NCBI GenBank assembly: GCA_008828725.1
Contig: MEHQ01001659.1
Span: forward strand, 47,123 to 111,122
From: Saccharina japonica
Taxonomy: Eukaryota; Sar; Phaeophyceae; Laminariales; Laminariaceae
Length of the DNA: 64,000 nucleotides
Direction of reading: 5' to 3'
Every line of letters begins with the position of its first letter. The first letter of the stretch is position 1. A program made the translations under genes and the position numbers. Below are positions 10,919-22,239 of the stretch, one piece after another. Under the pieces are notes generated by a model, which saw nothing but the letters and a program-made list of their open reading frames with translations, had not been told where the DNA came from and did no database searches.

Positions 10919-12680
10919 CCCCCCTCCGCGGAAATCCCGTCCTGTCCCCGCGGCCGTATCGTAGCACTTTCAGTGGGCCTATTTTATTTTTGTTTTGTTT
11001 TGTTTTAGCGCTTTCTTCTGTCGCATCAGTTTGAGCAACCACTGATGACCGCCCCGTGCTCTTGTTTCCATCATTTGTCTGACCTCCTCCTACAAGAGTG
11101 GGTACATTTTTGGCGTTATCACCACATGGCTTGTCATTGTCCAGTGCGAGTACCGCGCACTCTTTTGTGTTGTGCTCACCCTTTGGTGACCACCATATCC
11201 TACACCCTGTGTAACGTAAGTTGACTTCCTTTTATCCTGGCGTCAAAGCCAAAAGGAGTATTGTGTTTAAATGTGCGTGCCAACTTGTCAGCGTTTTGTC
11301 GACGTTCTGTCGTTGCGAGTATCCTCGCATTAGTTTCACGTCGACTTCCGCAGTGCCCAGTATTGAATGGTATTGTAGTCACCTTGTTGTGTACATGTCT
11401 TCAACCGAATGTAGTGTCTTGCGTATTTAGTTGTTTAAGATGTAAATATTCTTCCAATTGTTGCCACACACGTTGTAAATATCGTGCCAATTTTTGGGTG
11501 AGCACCCAAAAGCGCGATGTCCTTCATCGTTAGTCATATCAGACCCGACTCCCATCACGCTATGGGGGATCGTATTCGGATTTTGTGTTTTTGGTATCGT
11601 GATTGTTGGGCACTAGTCTTTGGCACTACGGTAAGGTAACCGGTACCGTCGCACACCAGTGGAGGGATGGGATAATAACTATCCAGCGTTCGCGCAAACC
11701 ATTTGTCTTGAGAGATATGCATCGTTCCATTACACTCTGTCTCAATACAGACATGAATGGACGATGTCATACATTATGTGTCTGCTTCTTGCACGCTTGT
11801 CTTGTCATCCGCTGCACACAATTATTCTTGTTGCATGACCTGGGCTTGCTCATCCACGCCCGTCTGCATCAATGTCAATCAACTTGTCGCTTGTAAATCC
11901 AACTTATTTTTCTTCAGTATTTGTTTTTCGTTGAGAGCGAACCACAAGTGCATACTGTGAGCGGTCTATTTTGTCGTTCTTAGCTACTGCTCAAGTCAAG
12001 CTAGTTACTGCTGTTGAATTCTGGTCCGGTCTCGAACACCCATCAGATGCCAAAAGCAGGTCAATTAGCCAGATGTCTTTTACAATATCTCATACTTGGT
12101 GTACAACTTATTGTCTCCGTCAGGTATGTCGTCATACTGCTCTTAAGCATACATATGACCCTGTAACGCCTGTCGAGCCTTCAGCCATGTTGTCTACACG
12201 ACGAGCAAACGCTCAGCCGTGTTACGTGCGTTTTAGTAGCATATTACTCCTACTATTCCCGGGATATTTTACCGTCGTTGCTCCCGCACGGAAATTGTCC
12301 AGGATCGTGAATGTCTATTTTTGTCGTAATCCACAGCTGGCCAGCCACAAAGTCCGCGAGATGTAATGAACATGTCGTCTGTGAAAGGATTACTCTCTTG
12401 TCATCGCTTATTATTTTTCCTGTCCGATCCTATGTCCGGATTTAACATCCGCTTGTCAACGGTACTACAGCAGAAGGTACGTCCTGCTGTCATGTCTGAC
12501 ATTTATATGTCTGGCAAAGATATCTATCTTGCCTTGTCAAAATGAGTGTATCAAAACTCCAGGCGTTAAGCGAATCGCCACTGGAAGTATACAATGTCAA
12601 CTAGACGTGTTGTAACCCTTTGTCTCTGGTTCCATTGCTTTCTAGTTGTGGTGGAGTGCGAGCTCTATCACCACCAAAAC
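10919..12680 (+). other. Long non-coding 3' region of the first LTR element
   Basis: About 1.76 kb between the integrase stop and the polypurine tract. No open frame with an envelope-like signal peptide or membrane segment is visible; the longest (11971-12366) has no recognisable domain. A T-rich TTTTGTTTTGTTTTGTTTTA stretch (about 10,988-11,007) and many TTGTC motifs give it a distinct base composition from pol. Confidence 0.6.
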
Positions 12681-12690
12681 TGGGGGGTGA
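12681..12690 (+). promoter_or_regulatory. Polypurine tract
   Basis: TGGGGGGTGA lies directly before the 3' LTR, preceded by AAAAC. This is the position of the plus-strand primer in LTR elements. Confidence 0.6.
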
Positions 12691-13126
12691 TGTGGATACC
12701 ATGTCCGCGGAACCAACACGCCTACTCGTATAAGTCGAAACCCCTTGCATCTTCGAGGAACACTTTCTCGAAGCTCTCCTCGGGAACTCGGGAGATTGTC
12801 ACGTCTAGATCTCTACACGGAACCTTCTCCTCCACGTTCCGCTGACGGATCCTCCGCGGCGGCTATTCTGCTTGGCGGATTCTCCGCAGCAGGACTTAGG
12901 AAGGCTCCGCTGAAAGGGTCATTGACCCGAGCGCCGAGGCAGCAACGACAACTGCTCGCCCTCTGCTCCCACTTGTCTTGGACTTCTCTCTCTCTTGTCA
13001 TCGGACTGTTGTCTCACTCCGAGTTGTCACACACTCCAGCCGTCGTAGTTTACCAGTTAGAACACTCTGCTCACGCAGAGAGGAGTGAGATCACGACCCA
13101 CCGGCGGTGACGACTACAGAACCTTA
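12691..13126 (+). repeat. 3' LTR
   Basis: Begins TGTGGATACC, ends CCTTA and is followed by the GATC target duplication at 13127-13130. It is a near-identical copy of 4524-4962. Confidence 0.92.
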
Positions 13127-13213
13127 GATCATTGAACCGGCAATTCCTTACTGGAAATGGAGAGAGCGTCCCCAATCCTTTATTCATCCTCATTGTTTGC
13201 CGTGTTGTTCAGG

Positions 13214-13861
13214 TGATATTGGGTTTCTGGAGTATTTCGAGGCGTTACATAGTAGGAACTAGGGGATGAGTCAGCCTCCCAGTAAGCAGGTAGCAGGCTA
13301 TCCTGCTGAGAGACAGACTGCTAGTCACTGTGGTAAGAGTAACTAACGTACGGAGCAGTACAGAGCGTGATTAAGACTGCTGTTAGACTAACAATACTGA
13401 GGTAGAGCTGGCCAGTACAGTTGACGAGTATATGATTGGACAGAGAGTTGAGTGGTCAGAGACTACTCGAGTACGAGTACGAGTTAGAAGGAAGTTCTTT
13501 GCTGTGTTCGCTGCGCTTGAGACGTAGACCTGTAGGTTGATGATCTACAACTGCTAGGAGAATTCGGGTAGTTTAACGTAGGAGAACGCGTGCGTGCACG
13601 ACTCTTGCAGAGTATCTGATAGATCTACTGTAGGAGCGGACGTAGAATTATAGTGACGATGAAAGCAGGCTGTCACAACCCCTCTTTCAGTCTGGGAAAT
13701 CTGCTTCCATCCTGCTGTGGTGATAATTAAATACCAATTTCTTCTTCTTCTTTGCTCCTCGACCTGAACTACTGCCCCTGCCATTCCGAACCAACTAAAC
13801 TCTGAGGGCATCCCCTTCGGTCTGAGATCACGAGAGACTACCAAAGTCTCTTTCCATCGCA
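13214..13861 (+). repeat. Diverged solo LTR related to the second LTR element
   Basis: Starts TGATATTGGGTTT and ends CATCGCA (TG..CA). It shares the architecture of the LTR at 13863-14507: TTCGAGGCGTTA near the start, an ATTAAATACC element matching ATAAAATACC, a GAACC..CTCTGAGGGC block, and a stem-like GAGATCACGAGAGACTACC region near the end. Overall similarity is low, so it belongs to an older or sister family. No internal region accompanies it. Its last base lies one nucleotide before the next LTR. Confidence 0.6.
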
Positions 13862-13862
13862 T

Positions 13863-14507
13863 TGTGAGATTGGGTTTACAGACCATCTCGAGGCGTTATG
13901 GAAACAAAGAGCAGGGGACGAAGTCAGTTGAGTCGTACGTCAGACCACAGAAGACGACCCAACAGCTGGCCCAACGCTCATCATGGGGTAAGAGGAGAGC
14001 AGTAGAACAGGTTATACTGGTACTAGTGGGGTGGGAGAAGTCGGAGCAGTAAGTGAAGACCGGATTGGATGAAGACCAATTAATTTAGGACTCGGTGGGA
14101 GGAAATACTGTTGAGAATGCACGAGAGTTGAAGCAAGACTGTTGAGAGAGCGTAGCCGCTGTCTGCTGACAGGCTACAGCCAAGCGATGGGCGGATAGCG
14201 GGAGGTACGGAGATAGAATATAGCCGCCTGAGCGACTCTTGTAGGAATACTGGCGTAGCTGTCGTACTTCGGTACCGTTGCTGGATGTATGTAAGCGCTG
14301 GTGGGAGTGCCCCGCACGCCCCCCATCTGCTCAGTCCCGGTTTCCACCTGCCTTTTCCTGCACCTGGCTAATAAAATACCTATTTTTGCATCATCTCCTC
14401 TTGAACGAGTCCACTGCCTGCTGTTCATCCCGAACCTGTAAACCTCTGAAGGCCTACCGCTTCAGTCTCTCGCGAGAGGAGCCTACCAACAGCTCCTTCT
14501 TACGATA
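13863..14507 (+). repeat. 5' LTR of the second element
   Basis: Starts TGTGAGATTGGG, ends CTTCTTACGATA, and matches 18157-18800 over its full length with scattered substitutions. It contains an AATAAAATACC element that could act as TATA box or polyadenylation signal. Confidence 0.88.
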
Positions 14508-14599
14508 GAGGCGTCGTCGACTCTGGGCAGGACACAGCTCGAGACCCACCGAGGAGCTCGTACCATCATGGGACTTCGAAGCCAGGTGACAAAAACGTA

Positions 14600-15166
14600 G
14601 AGGAGAAGAAAGGGAAGAAATCGAGTACTGCAGAGATTTCTTCCCCTCCGGTGACCAGGCGGGCTGCGCGCGGTACGGGCGGCACGCGCGCGGCAGGCGC
14701 CGTTGCGGCCGCCGAGGCCGGTGGGACGGGCGGGGTGCGTCCTCCCGATGATGCCGTGCCCGGCGGTGCCCGAGATCCTTCGCGTGGGGGGGCTGAGCCT
14801 CTCGCCGAAGGCGTGACACAGTCCTCGGGTGACAAGTCTCTTGCTTGTGATGTAGGCGACGTCGCGCTGCCGTCCCCACTGCCTTCCCTTGCTTGTAATG
14901 CGGGCGAAGTAGCGTCGCAGGCCCCCCCGCCTGTTAGCGAGTTCGGGGACGTCGGGTCCGAGAGATCCAAGGCGGTCTCTGTCGGCAGCGAGAGTCACGT
15001 GCATGCAAACCCCCCGACGCCCCCTGCCGCCCTGTCGCCTGTTCTGAGTGCGACGTTGCGCTCACCCCGACCCCTTGAACCCCCTGTGCCGCTGCGGTGG
15101 GGGAGAGAGAGCACAGGCCGGCACCACGCACGATGGACGAACAGGCTCAGCTGCTATGGCAGGTGA
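14600..15166 (+). pseudogene. Gag-like N-terminal region, low complexity
   Basis: Frame open from just after a stop at about 14600. It begins with a Lys-rich stretch (KKGKKSSTAEISSPPVTRR) and continues Gly/Ala/Pro-rich. There is no ATG close to the start, and the frame ends at 15166, overlapping the next frame from 15097. The neighbouring MDEQAQLLWQVMQ segment in that next frame resembles a gag continuation, so a frameshift near 15,100 is likely. Identification rests on position and composition only. Confidence 0.4.
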
Positions 15167-16284
15167 TGCAATGTGACAGCGAACGTAACCAAAAACAGAT
15201 ACCCACAACGGGGAGAGCCCCAATTCATACGATACGCGATGAAAGCCCTTTTTCCTCCCCAGACAAGAGTACAGTACGCAGCGGCCAGTTAGAACCTGGT
15301 TTAATGTTACACGCGTGTCCGATGACCATCGAAGGTAGAGACGTCTTGCACTCAAGGTCGAGACTGGACGTAGGCGTAATAAATCCTGTAGGAGAAGGCA
15401 GCGGCGCGGGCGCGGCAGCCGAGCCAGTTCAGGGCAATCAGGCAGATAGACAGCCGGAAAGCCAGGTAGACGAGTTCGATAGCGAAGCCGCGGGTGAATT
15501 CGATGAAAGATTATGCCAGAAAACTGCGAACGATTGGGCCGAAGCCCAACTTAAAGACGAGACGGCTCACGTAGTGATGAGTTGCATGGCAAATGGTACT
15601 GCCAGTAAGGACATCACCGAGGAGGGTTTAGGTCCAGGAGTGGACGCACAGGAAATTACAAGGTTGGTGTCCCAAGGAGAAATAATGCAACTGCCTAACT
15701 CAGAAAAGTTGCGTGTGCGACGCCCATTGCGTGCCCCTGCGGACCGCCCGGACAGAAACCCCGGCCAGTATGAGCGGCTGCTTGGAGACGAGCCACTGAG
15801 GACCAATGTGCCTCTACTTCTGCGACCCTGGGTGATGGACTGTACCCACAAGAAGGCAGTTCATTTAGGTGAGAAGGTGACCCTGGGGTTGTTACAGAGG
15901 TTTTATTGGTGGATCGGTATGGCAAAAAGCGTTAAGTGGTTAACTAGGCGCTGTGATACTTGCCAGGCCCGCAAAAGCACCAGACAAACCGTGCGATGGC
16001 CATTGATGTCCATACCCCTACCTAGCCGACCAGGGCAGATGGTGGCGTTCGATCTTTTAGGCCCCTTGCCGTCAACGGCCAGAGGTATCGAATACGTATT
16101 TTTGGCGGTGGATTTATTCAGCCGCCACGCGGAAGCATATGCAATCACGAAGGGTGAAAAGAACACGGAAGGCTGTGCAGGACGATTGGTCAATGACTAC
16201 ATTCCCAGATGGGGGTGCCCAGCACACCTTTTTGTCAGACCGAGGCGCAGAATTTGTGTCGAAAGTATGCCGAGAGGTTTTTAA
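15097..16284 (+). pseudogene. Gag remnant joined to integrase N-terminal half
   Basis: The first about 60 residues look gag-derived (MDEQAQLLWQ..). The middle is acidic and low complexity, without any reverse transcriptase motif. From about residue 150 it matches the linker before Gypsy integrases (WAEAQLKDE) and then the integrase zinc region and core (FYWWIGMAKSVKWL, CDTCQARK, VAFDLLGPLP with the first catalytic Asp, VDLFSRHAEAY). The frame is lost near 16,190 by a frameshift. The join of gag to integrase implies a deletion of protease, reverse transcriptase and RNase H. Confidence 0.8.
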
Positions 16285-16960
16285 GATGTTGGGTTCTATT
16301 AAAAAGTATACGAGCTCGTACCACCCCCAGACGAACGGGATGGTCAAGAGATTGAACCACACCCTGTGCCAAATGTTATCGTATCTCATCGCGGACGACC
16401 AGATAAACTGGGACCAGATACTGCTACACGCCATAACCGCCCACAATAACAACGTAAGCAGGGGCACAGGGTTGGCATCCAATGAAGTCCACATAGGCCG
16501 GTACCCGAGGCTGCCAATGACTATTTTAGAGGGTAGCGGGGTGAAGGGCCACTAGAGTGCGAAACGGGGTCAGCTCGATTATCTAGAACTGATGCGAGAC
16601 CGACAGATACGCGCATACAATTTAGTACGGGAATAAGACAGATTGATCAAAGCAACACACCAAGCCGCGAATGAGAATATCGACGCCATCGTGAATAATC
16701 GATCGAAGTTTAAGGCGGGAGACTGGGCGTGGGTACACGATGATCACAGCACTATTACCGGAAGAGGAAAACATGTGCACAAGCCCACAGAAGGTAGCTC
16801 AAAGCAGAAATCGTTTGCATTGATCAGCAAACTAGCCCACGGTTGGACCGGTCCGTATAAGGTGTTGCTCGTAGGCCCCGGAAAAATAGATGACGGACGA
16901 GTATGGAAAAAAAACTATTATTATTGTAAATTCGCAAGGATGAGTCCGGACGAGGGATAA
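16139..16960 (+). pseudogene. Integrase C-terminal core and GPY/F module
   Basis: Continues the integrase in another frame: FLSDRGAEF carries the second catalytic Asp. The following HPQTNGMVKRLNHTL has Lys where Ty3/Gypsy integrases have the catalytic Glu (VERFNRTL). In-frame stops lie at 16553-16555 and about 16634-16636, and the same frame resumes from 16643 with a GPY/F module (AHGWTGPYKVLLVGP). Confidence 0.82.
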
Positions 16961-17709
16961 TGCTCGAGCATCGGTACACCGATGCAAGAAATGTTTTTAA
17001 CCCCCACGACGGAGCGACCGCGCCGAGATTTTTACCATGGGCCATGAGTAACTATGTGCTCAATAATTACTCGGAAATTTCCCCACCGTTCCACCTGACC
17101 ACAGACGACGTAATCGTTGAGCTTGACACCCACCGAGTCACCCCCCGAACAATAGCGAAACATCGGTTAACGAGAGGGTTACGTGGGAAAATCGAAGTGC
17201 AATACCTTACGTACTGGGACGGGATAGAACGACCCACATTTGAACATGCAGAGGAGTTAAAACAATATGGGAATCACGTAGTAAAGTATTGGGCTGGAGA
17301 ACCAGTCCAGATTGGAGGAGGGAATGCGAAATATCGACAGCACAGACTCCAGGTAGCTACGAGAGCTGTAGCCCGTGAAACAGGCCAGAGACATGTGCTG
17401 CCGGGATTTTTTGTGAGCTGTGACACCCGAGAGAGGCCGGGACTGTATACGCCTGACATCGTTGGCTCGTGTATCTATTATAATGCGATCCAAACAGGTT
17501 GGCAGCTGTCACGAGTAGTGGGGGATACGGAGGACGCCGAAAGCAAGAGCCTTCCACACACGATCAAGATGCTGGATCTGGGAAAACAATACAACGTACA
17601 TCTGTCCAAGGCTACATTAACCACCGTTAGCGAGGAGCAAGGAATATGGTGCTGGCACGTACACCGGAGGACGAGGAGCACCAAGAACTACACGCCATCG
17701 CTGGGCTGA
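16960..17709 (+). CDS. Chromodomain-containing C-terminal tail of the integrase polyprotein
   Basis: The ATG overlaps the preceding TAA (TAATG), so this is either a frameshifted continuation or a reinitiated frame. Residues about 48-110 fit a chromodomain: a variable start, then VQYLTYWDGIERPTFEHAEEL and a final YGNHVVKYW helix, although the usual Trp-Glu pair reads Phe-Glu. The following ~140 residues have no recognised domain and are unusually long for a chromovirus tail. Just after the stop lies a run of 13 G (17720-17732). Confidence 0.6.
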   Translation: MLEHRYTDARNVFNPHDGATAPRFLPWAMSNYVLNNYSEISPPFHLTTDDVIVELDTHRVTPRTIAKHRLTRGLRGKIEVQYLTYWDGIERPTFEHAEELKQYGNHVVKYWAGEPVQIGGGNAKYRQHRLQVATRAVARETGQRHVLPGFFVSCDTRERPGLYTPDIVGSCIYYNAIQTGWQLSRVVGDTEDAESKSLPHTIKMLDLGKQYNVHLSKATLTTVSEEQGIWCWHVHRRTRSTKNYTPSLG

Positions 17710-18156
17710 CATAGAGCATGGGGGGGGGGGGGTACACTCGAGAGGAAAGCCGAAAGAGTGGACCGGGTGTTGACACTTATCAGTAAGATAAGGGGGGGGC
17801 GGGTAGCGAATCGCGAAGCAGACCCAACAGGCCATAGGTTAACGAGAAGAATGTGCAGACATTGTAAAGCTGGAATTAACTAGGATTAAATTAGCATGTC
17901 GAGTTGAGGCAAGGAGGATTTGTTTTTTCCGTGTTATTCCGGTACTTCAAATAGCAGAGGGAGAGGATAGTTTTGTTTTAGTCCAGTTATGTTGCGTTTT
18001 TACGATTTGTTTTAAAGGGTTTCCACCCATTTAATTCTGCATGTTTTTTTTTCCAAGTATAAACAGACATCAACACCTGTTCAGCAATCTCAGTACGGAT
18101 TGTTGTTCCACCGCACGCCCTTTATATGGCGACGGTGGCTCAGGGTGGGCTATTGT

Positions 18157-18800
18157 TGTGAGATTGGGTTAACAGACCATCTCGAGGCGTTATAGTAACA
18201 GAGAGCAGGGGACGAAGTCAGTTGAGTCGTACGTCAGACCACAGAAGACGACCGAACAGCTGGCCCAACGCTCATCATGGCGTAAGAGGAGAGCAGTAGA
18301 ACAGGTTATACTGGTACTAGTGGGGTGGGAGAAGTCGGAGCAGTAAGTGAAGACCGGATTGGATGAAGACCAATTAATTTAGGAATCGTTGGGAGGAAAT
18401 ACTGTTGAGAATGCACGAGCGTTGAAGCAAGACTGTTGAGAGAGCGTAGTCGCTGTCTGCTGATAGGCAACAGCCAAGCGAGGAGCGGATAGCGGGAGGT
18501 AGGGAGATAGAATATAGCCGCCTGAGCGACTCTAGTAGAACTACTGGCGTAGCTGTCGTACTTCGGTACCGTTGCTGGACGTATGTAAGCGCTGGTGGAA
18601 GTGCCCCGCACGCCCCCCATCTGCTCAGTCCCGGTTTCCACCTGCCTTCTGTGCACCTGGCCAATAAAATACCTATTTTTGCATCATCTCCTCTTGAACG
18701 AGTCCACTGCCTGCTGTCCATCCCGAACCTGTAAACCTCTGAAGGCCTACCCCTTCAGTCTTTCGCGAGAGGAGCTTACTAACAGCTCCTTCTTACGATA
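18157..18800 (+). repeat. 3' LTR of the second element
   Basis: Starts TGTGAGATTGGG and ends TTCTTACGATA; the copy of 13863-14507. The expected polypurine tract just upstream is weak (CAGGGTGGGC about 12 bases away). Confidence 0.88.
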
Positions 18801-20061
18801 CGTACTCGTCGGAAATATTTCATTTCGTCGTCCCTGACCCAGTAAGTGTTCGCCGAGCACCACTCGTCTAGTCGACCAACAGCCGATATGGTGCTGCGTG
18901 AGGACCCACGAGAGACCAAAAGGAAGAGACTGGGCGAAGTACCCACCCGGTTCGGTCAGAGGGGAGCGTATTACAGGAGGCTTCGTTAGGCCCGCTCGTA
19001 TTGCCGAGGCTTTTCAGCGCGACACACCCTCAGGCCAGCCGGGTCGTGCTTCCTGAGACCAGGCCGTGGCGCTAGAGCTCCGTCGCCACAGCAGGATATA
19101 CCACTGATGACCGCGGAGGCAGCCGTTTGCGATTCGACGCGCTGTGGCCGTCGTTACCACTAAATCGTCGATGACCTCATTTGGTTTTGGCGCGAGCAAA
19201 AAATGCGCCATTTTCCTCCCGTAAACATTTCATACTTAAGTCCAGTAGTTATGATGTGACACGGCTATGCTGGTTTCAGAGTAGGTATGATGCGACACTT
19301 TTAAAGATCGAATACACTTGGTTTTAGACCGGTGACTACTATGCTGTTTTTAGAATGCTAGAGGAGGGGTCAAAAACCGAATTACCGCTGGTGAGCCTCC
19401 AGGCTGAAGCCTGGAGAATAGATCGAACCTCGAAGTAGAATCGAAGCGAAGTCAAGCAAGCCAACAACCCACCAAGCCAGGGACCACACAGATTGAGAAA
19501 GCCTCATCAAGTATATGAACTCATTGATATCTGTAACCGTCATCTTACCTCTGTGGTATCTATTGCAAGCACAATCAATAGATACACACGCCGCCTAAAC
19601 TTGCTTTCTCGTGTACCACCTGGTATAAATCTATTGGGCGGGCGTCTTAGTATTGGTTTGGGATCGCGAAAAACAAAATATACACTACGTATGGGGTTGA
19701 CGGCTCACGATCTTCCTCCCGCGTAGAAGACTGCAGTGCACATTAACCTACCCACTATATATCGGATATAGGAAAGTAGCCATCATGAAAATACATTAAC
19801 GGAAAACAGTGATTAACTCTGTAGCTAAAGTACTTGTACCTGGTATGTTGTAGGATTGCCGAACAACAATGCGTGGCGCATGAATACACCGCTGTTGCTC
19901 GAAAATCGCAGACATCATGAACAGAAAAAAAACAAACACGACAAAAATAAGTGCATGGTTGCTCGCAAAGACCTTTACCCCTGAACTCAGAAGGGGCCCG
20001 GGGCTCGTATCGTTGCGCACCCGGGTAGATAGATGTACTCACGGGAGCACACTTGGATACT
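18801..20061. other. Unassigned DNA after the second LTR element
   Basis: No supported gene. A 78-codon frame at 19493-19726 has no recognised domain. The segment AGCCTCCAGGCTGAAGCCTGGAG near 19,395 is an imperfect palindrome. Confidence 0.3.
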
Positions 20062-20474
20062 AAAAGTCAGTGATATTATTTGCTCCATGGCGGGTGACGT
20101 TCCCAGCTCTCTATGTTGGTTACCGTATACTTGACGGTTCAAGTAAAATGATGCACGTCTGCTGCTGCTGTCAAAGCGAGAGCCTGCATAGTCTTCGCTG
20201 TCGCTACTGCTGCCGTCCGCATCGCCTTCGCGGGCGCTTTGCACAGGCGCCTTTGGACGTTCAGCGAGATTCTGAGCAAGATCGTCCCACGCCGGCAATT
20301 AAATTTCCTGAGAGGCCATGTCAGGATCGCTCACCTGCTGGCTCATTATGCCCAACTGGTGCCGCGTGACGGTACTGCCGTTTACCGTGTGCGCCCCCTT
20401 CAGCGTTGAGTGTAGCAAGTTGATGGTGTGTGTGGTTGGCCGGTGCGATTGTGTGTTTTGTTGGGGTTTCCTAA
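20062..20474 (+). repeat. Dispersed repeat R1, copy 1
   Basis: Matches 32087-32496 in the same orientation with scattered substitutions, from TAAAAGTCAGTGATATTAT through a GCTGCTGCTGTCAAAGCGAGAG core to TGTGTGGTTGGCCGGT. The copy has no intact coding frame, and the ends show no inverted repeats. Confidence 0.8.
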
Positions 20475-20478
20475 ATGT

Positions 20479-22052
20479 AGTATTGTTATTGCACGGCCAA
20501 GGAACGGGTTGGCGTGCTTAATTCCACAAGTGTGTGTACTGCGGACCGAGAAATTGAGCTGGTGAAAAAACTAAGACCGCATGATCACGTAGCCCATGAA
20601 CGTTCCGCACACACGATCATGCACTGACGCAAAAAGGCGGCACGCGTACTGGCAAAACTGCGGGGGGGTACGAGTACTGTAGTTGGTGTTCTGTACAAAG
20701 ATGAATAGACGCGTTGAACGCGAGTCTGGTCTATATCTACGTGCAATGATCTCGGTCGTTGTATTTCGTCTAGTTTTGTTGTGCGTTTAGCGGGTTTCGT
20801 CTCGTGGGTTTTATCTGTTGATACCTACAGAAGTACAGGACGATCGTACCTGACCAGGTAACACAACCCAATGTTACTGTAGCACAACGCGCATGTTCAC
20901 GAAGCACAAACACCAGGGAGGGCACAACTCTATATCGCATAAATAACAAATACTTGCCTCGCACCGTCGTTTAAATGCCTAGGTGGCAACATCTGATGTA
21001 TGGATACCTGGTACTACAGTAGCGCGGTAACAAAATATTTCAAATATTTCAAATATAGTTGGTTTGCTTGTTGCTTTTCAAACGTATTAAAATAACGGGT
21101 ATGAATATATAACAAATACTTGCCTCGCACCGTCGTTTATATGGATATGCCTGGGGGGCAACGCCTGATGTATGGATGCGTATATTTGGTAGGGCAGTAA
21201 AGGTCAGTGGACATTACAACGCCAGGCCAACGTCCGGGGTAAGACAGGCATCACATACACACGCCCGCAACCCAGATACGTTGATATTATATATATATAT
21301 ACTGTAGACTGTAGACGCACCCAAGCACGTGGACTAATACGGAAGGAGAAAAGTATACACCCGAAGGGATATTCGTACTGCTGCGGAAACCGGAATACGC
21401 ACACCAGGGGAATTCAGACCATACGAATATTACTTACCCTACAGGTATGTTGGTATTTTTTCTTCATCTCATGTAATTCAACAAGAAAACGGCCTTTGCT
21501 CGGTACGCACGGCACGCGAGAGTCGTACGCAAGCCGATAGTGTTAGAATCTCACAGTCCCACGACAAGTATACACAACGAATGGAACACATGCTTGCCGC
21601 CGAAAAAGTGGAGCAACACAAGGCCAAGCAGCACCGAGGCCAGTGCCTAATGTCGAGTTGAATCGGATTTCATCGGTGTACGAGCAGTCTTTCCAAGCCA
21701 CACCTTTCTTGGTCAGCACGATATGGCGCAAACATACGCATAGCTGCATACCGCAGATTTGAAACTTTTTTTAATCACGTGGGTACACATGAAAATATAC
21801 AAGCACGTCAGGTACACACCTGCATACCAGGTATATGTCATAAGTCGTTTGCTGGTGTCGGAGGGTGTGACGGCTGCAAGTTCATGCTTCACCTCAATAT
21901 TTCAAATATAGTTGGTTTGCTTGTTGCTTTTCAAACGTTTTCAAATAACGTGTATGAATATATTGTTATTGCACGGCCAAGGAACGGATTGGCGTGCTTA
22001 ATTCCACAAGTGTGTGCGGACCGAGAAATCGAGCTGGTGCAAAAACTTAGTC
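20479..22052 (+). repeat. Mosaic of short duplicated blocks
   Basis: Several blocks occur twice. ATTGTTATTGCACGGCCAAG with the following 75 bases lies at 20479-20575 and again at 21960-22050. CAAATATAGTTGGTTTGCTT lies at about 21051 and 21903. A 165-bp tandem duplication starts with AACAAATACTTGCCTCGCAC at about 20945 and 21112. The block TCTCACAGTCCCACGACAAG lies at 21548 and again at about 24970. No coding frame is preserved. Confidence 0.65.
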
Positions 22053-22239
22053 CTACGTATGCCAATGATATAGTGATGTGTGAAATATTTCCCGGAATTT
22101 TCAGGCTGAAGATTCGCTCGTACCACCGCTGTCGGAAAAAAGGGAAAGAATTTATGTTTTTTTTTCCATTTTTGTTTTCAAACGGCTGCAGGCGGCGCAA
22201 TTTGCTTTTCTCTCGTTGCAAATCGTCAACACCCTGATA

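Larger units (their letters stand above)
4524..13126 (+). mobile_element. Full-length Ty3/Gypsy (chromovirus-like) LTR retrotransposon, broken pol
   Basis: Two LTRs (439 and 436 bp) enclose a primer-binding site, a gag-like frame, a pol order of protease, reverse transcriptase, RNase H and integrase, a C-terminal chromodomain-like segment and a polypurine tract. The PR-RT-RH-IN order and GPY/F module are diagnostic of Ty3/Gypsy. LTRs differ at roughly a dozen positions by eye, so the insertion is fairly young. Even so, this copy carries several stops and frameshifts and should not make a functional polyprotein. It sits in the hypothetical frame starting at 3877. Confidence 0.93.
13863..18800 (+). 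mobile_element. Second LTR retrotransposon, internally deleted chromovirus-like element
   Basis: LTRs of 645 and 644 bp, very similar by eye, flank a 3.6-kb interior. The interior carries a gag-like low-complexity region, an integrase and a chromodomain, but no reverse transcriptase or RNase H. Integrase is broken by a frameshift and stops, and the catalytic Glu is replaced. The element could only have moved using proteins from another copy. No clear target duplication is seen (left flank CGCAT, right flank CGTAC). Confidence 0.85.

Noticed and set aside
11971-12366. Possible envelope gene of the first LTR element
   Set aside because: 131 codons, without signal peptide, membrane segment or Cys pattern.
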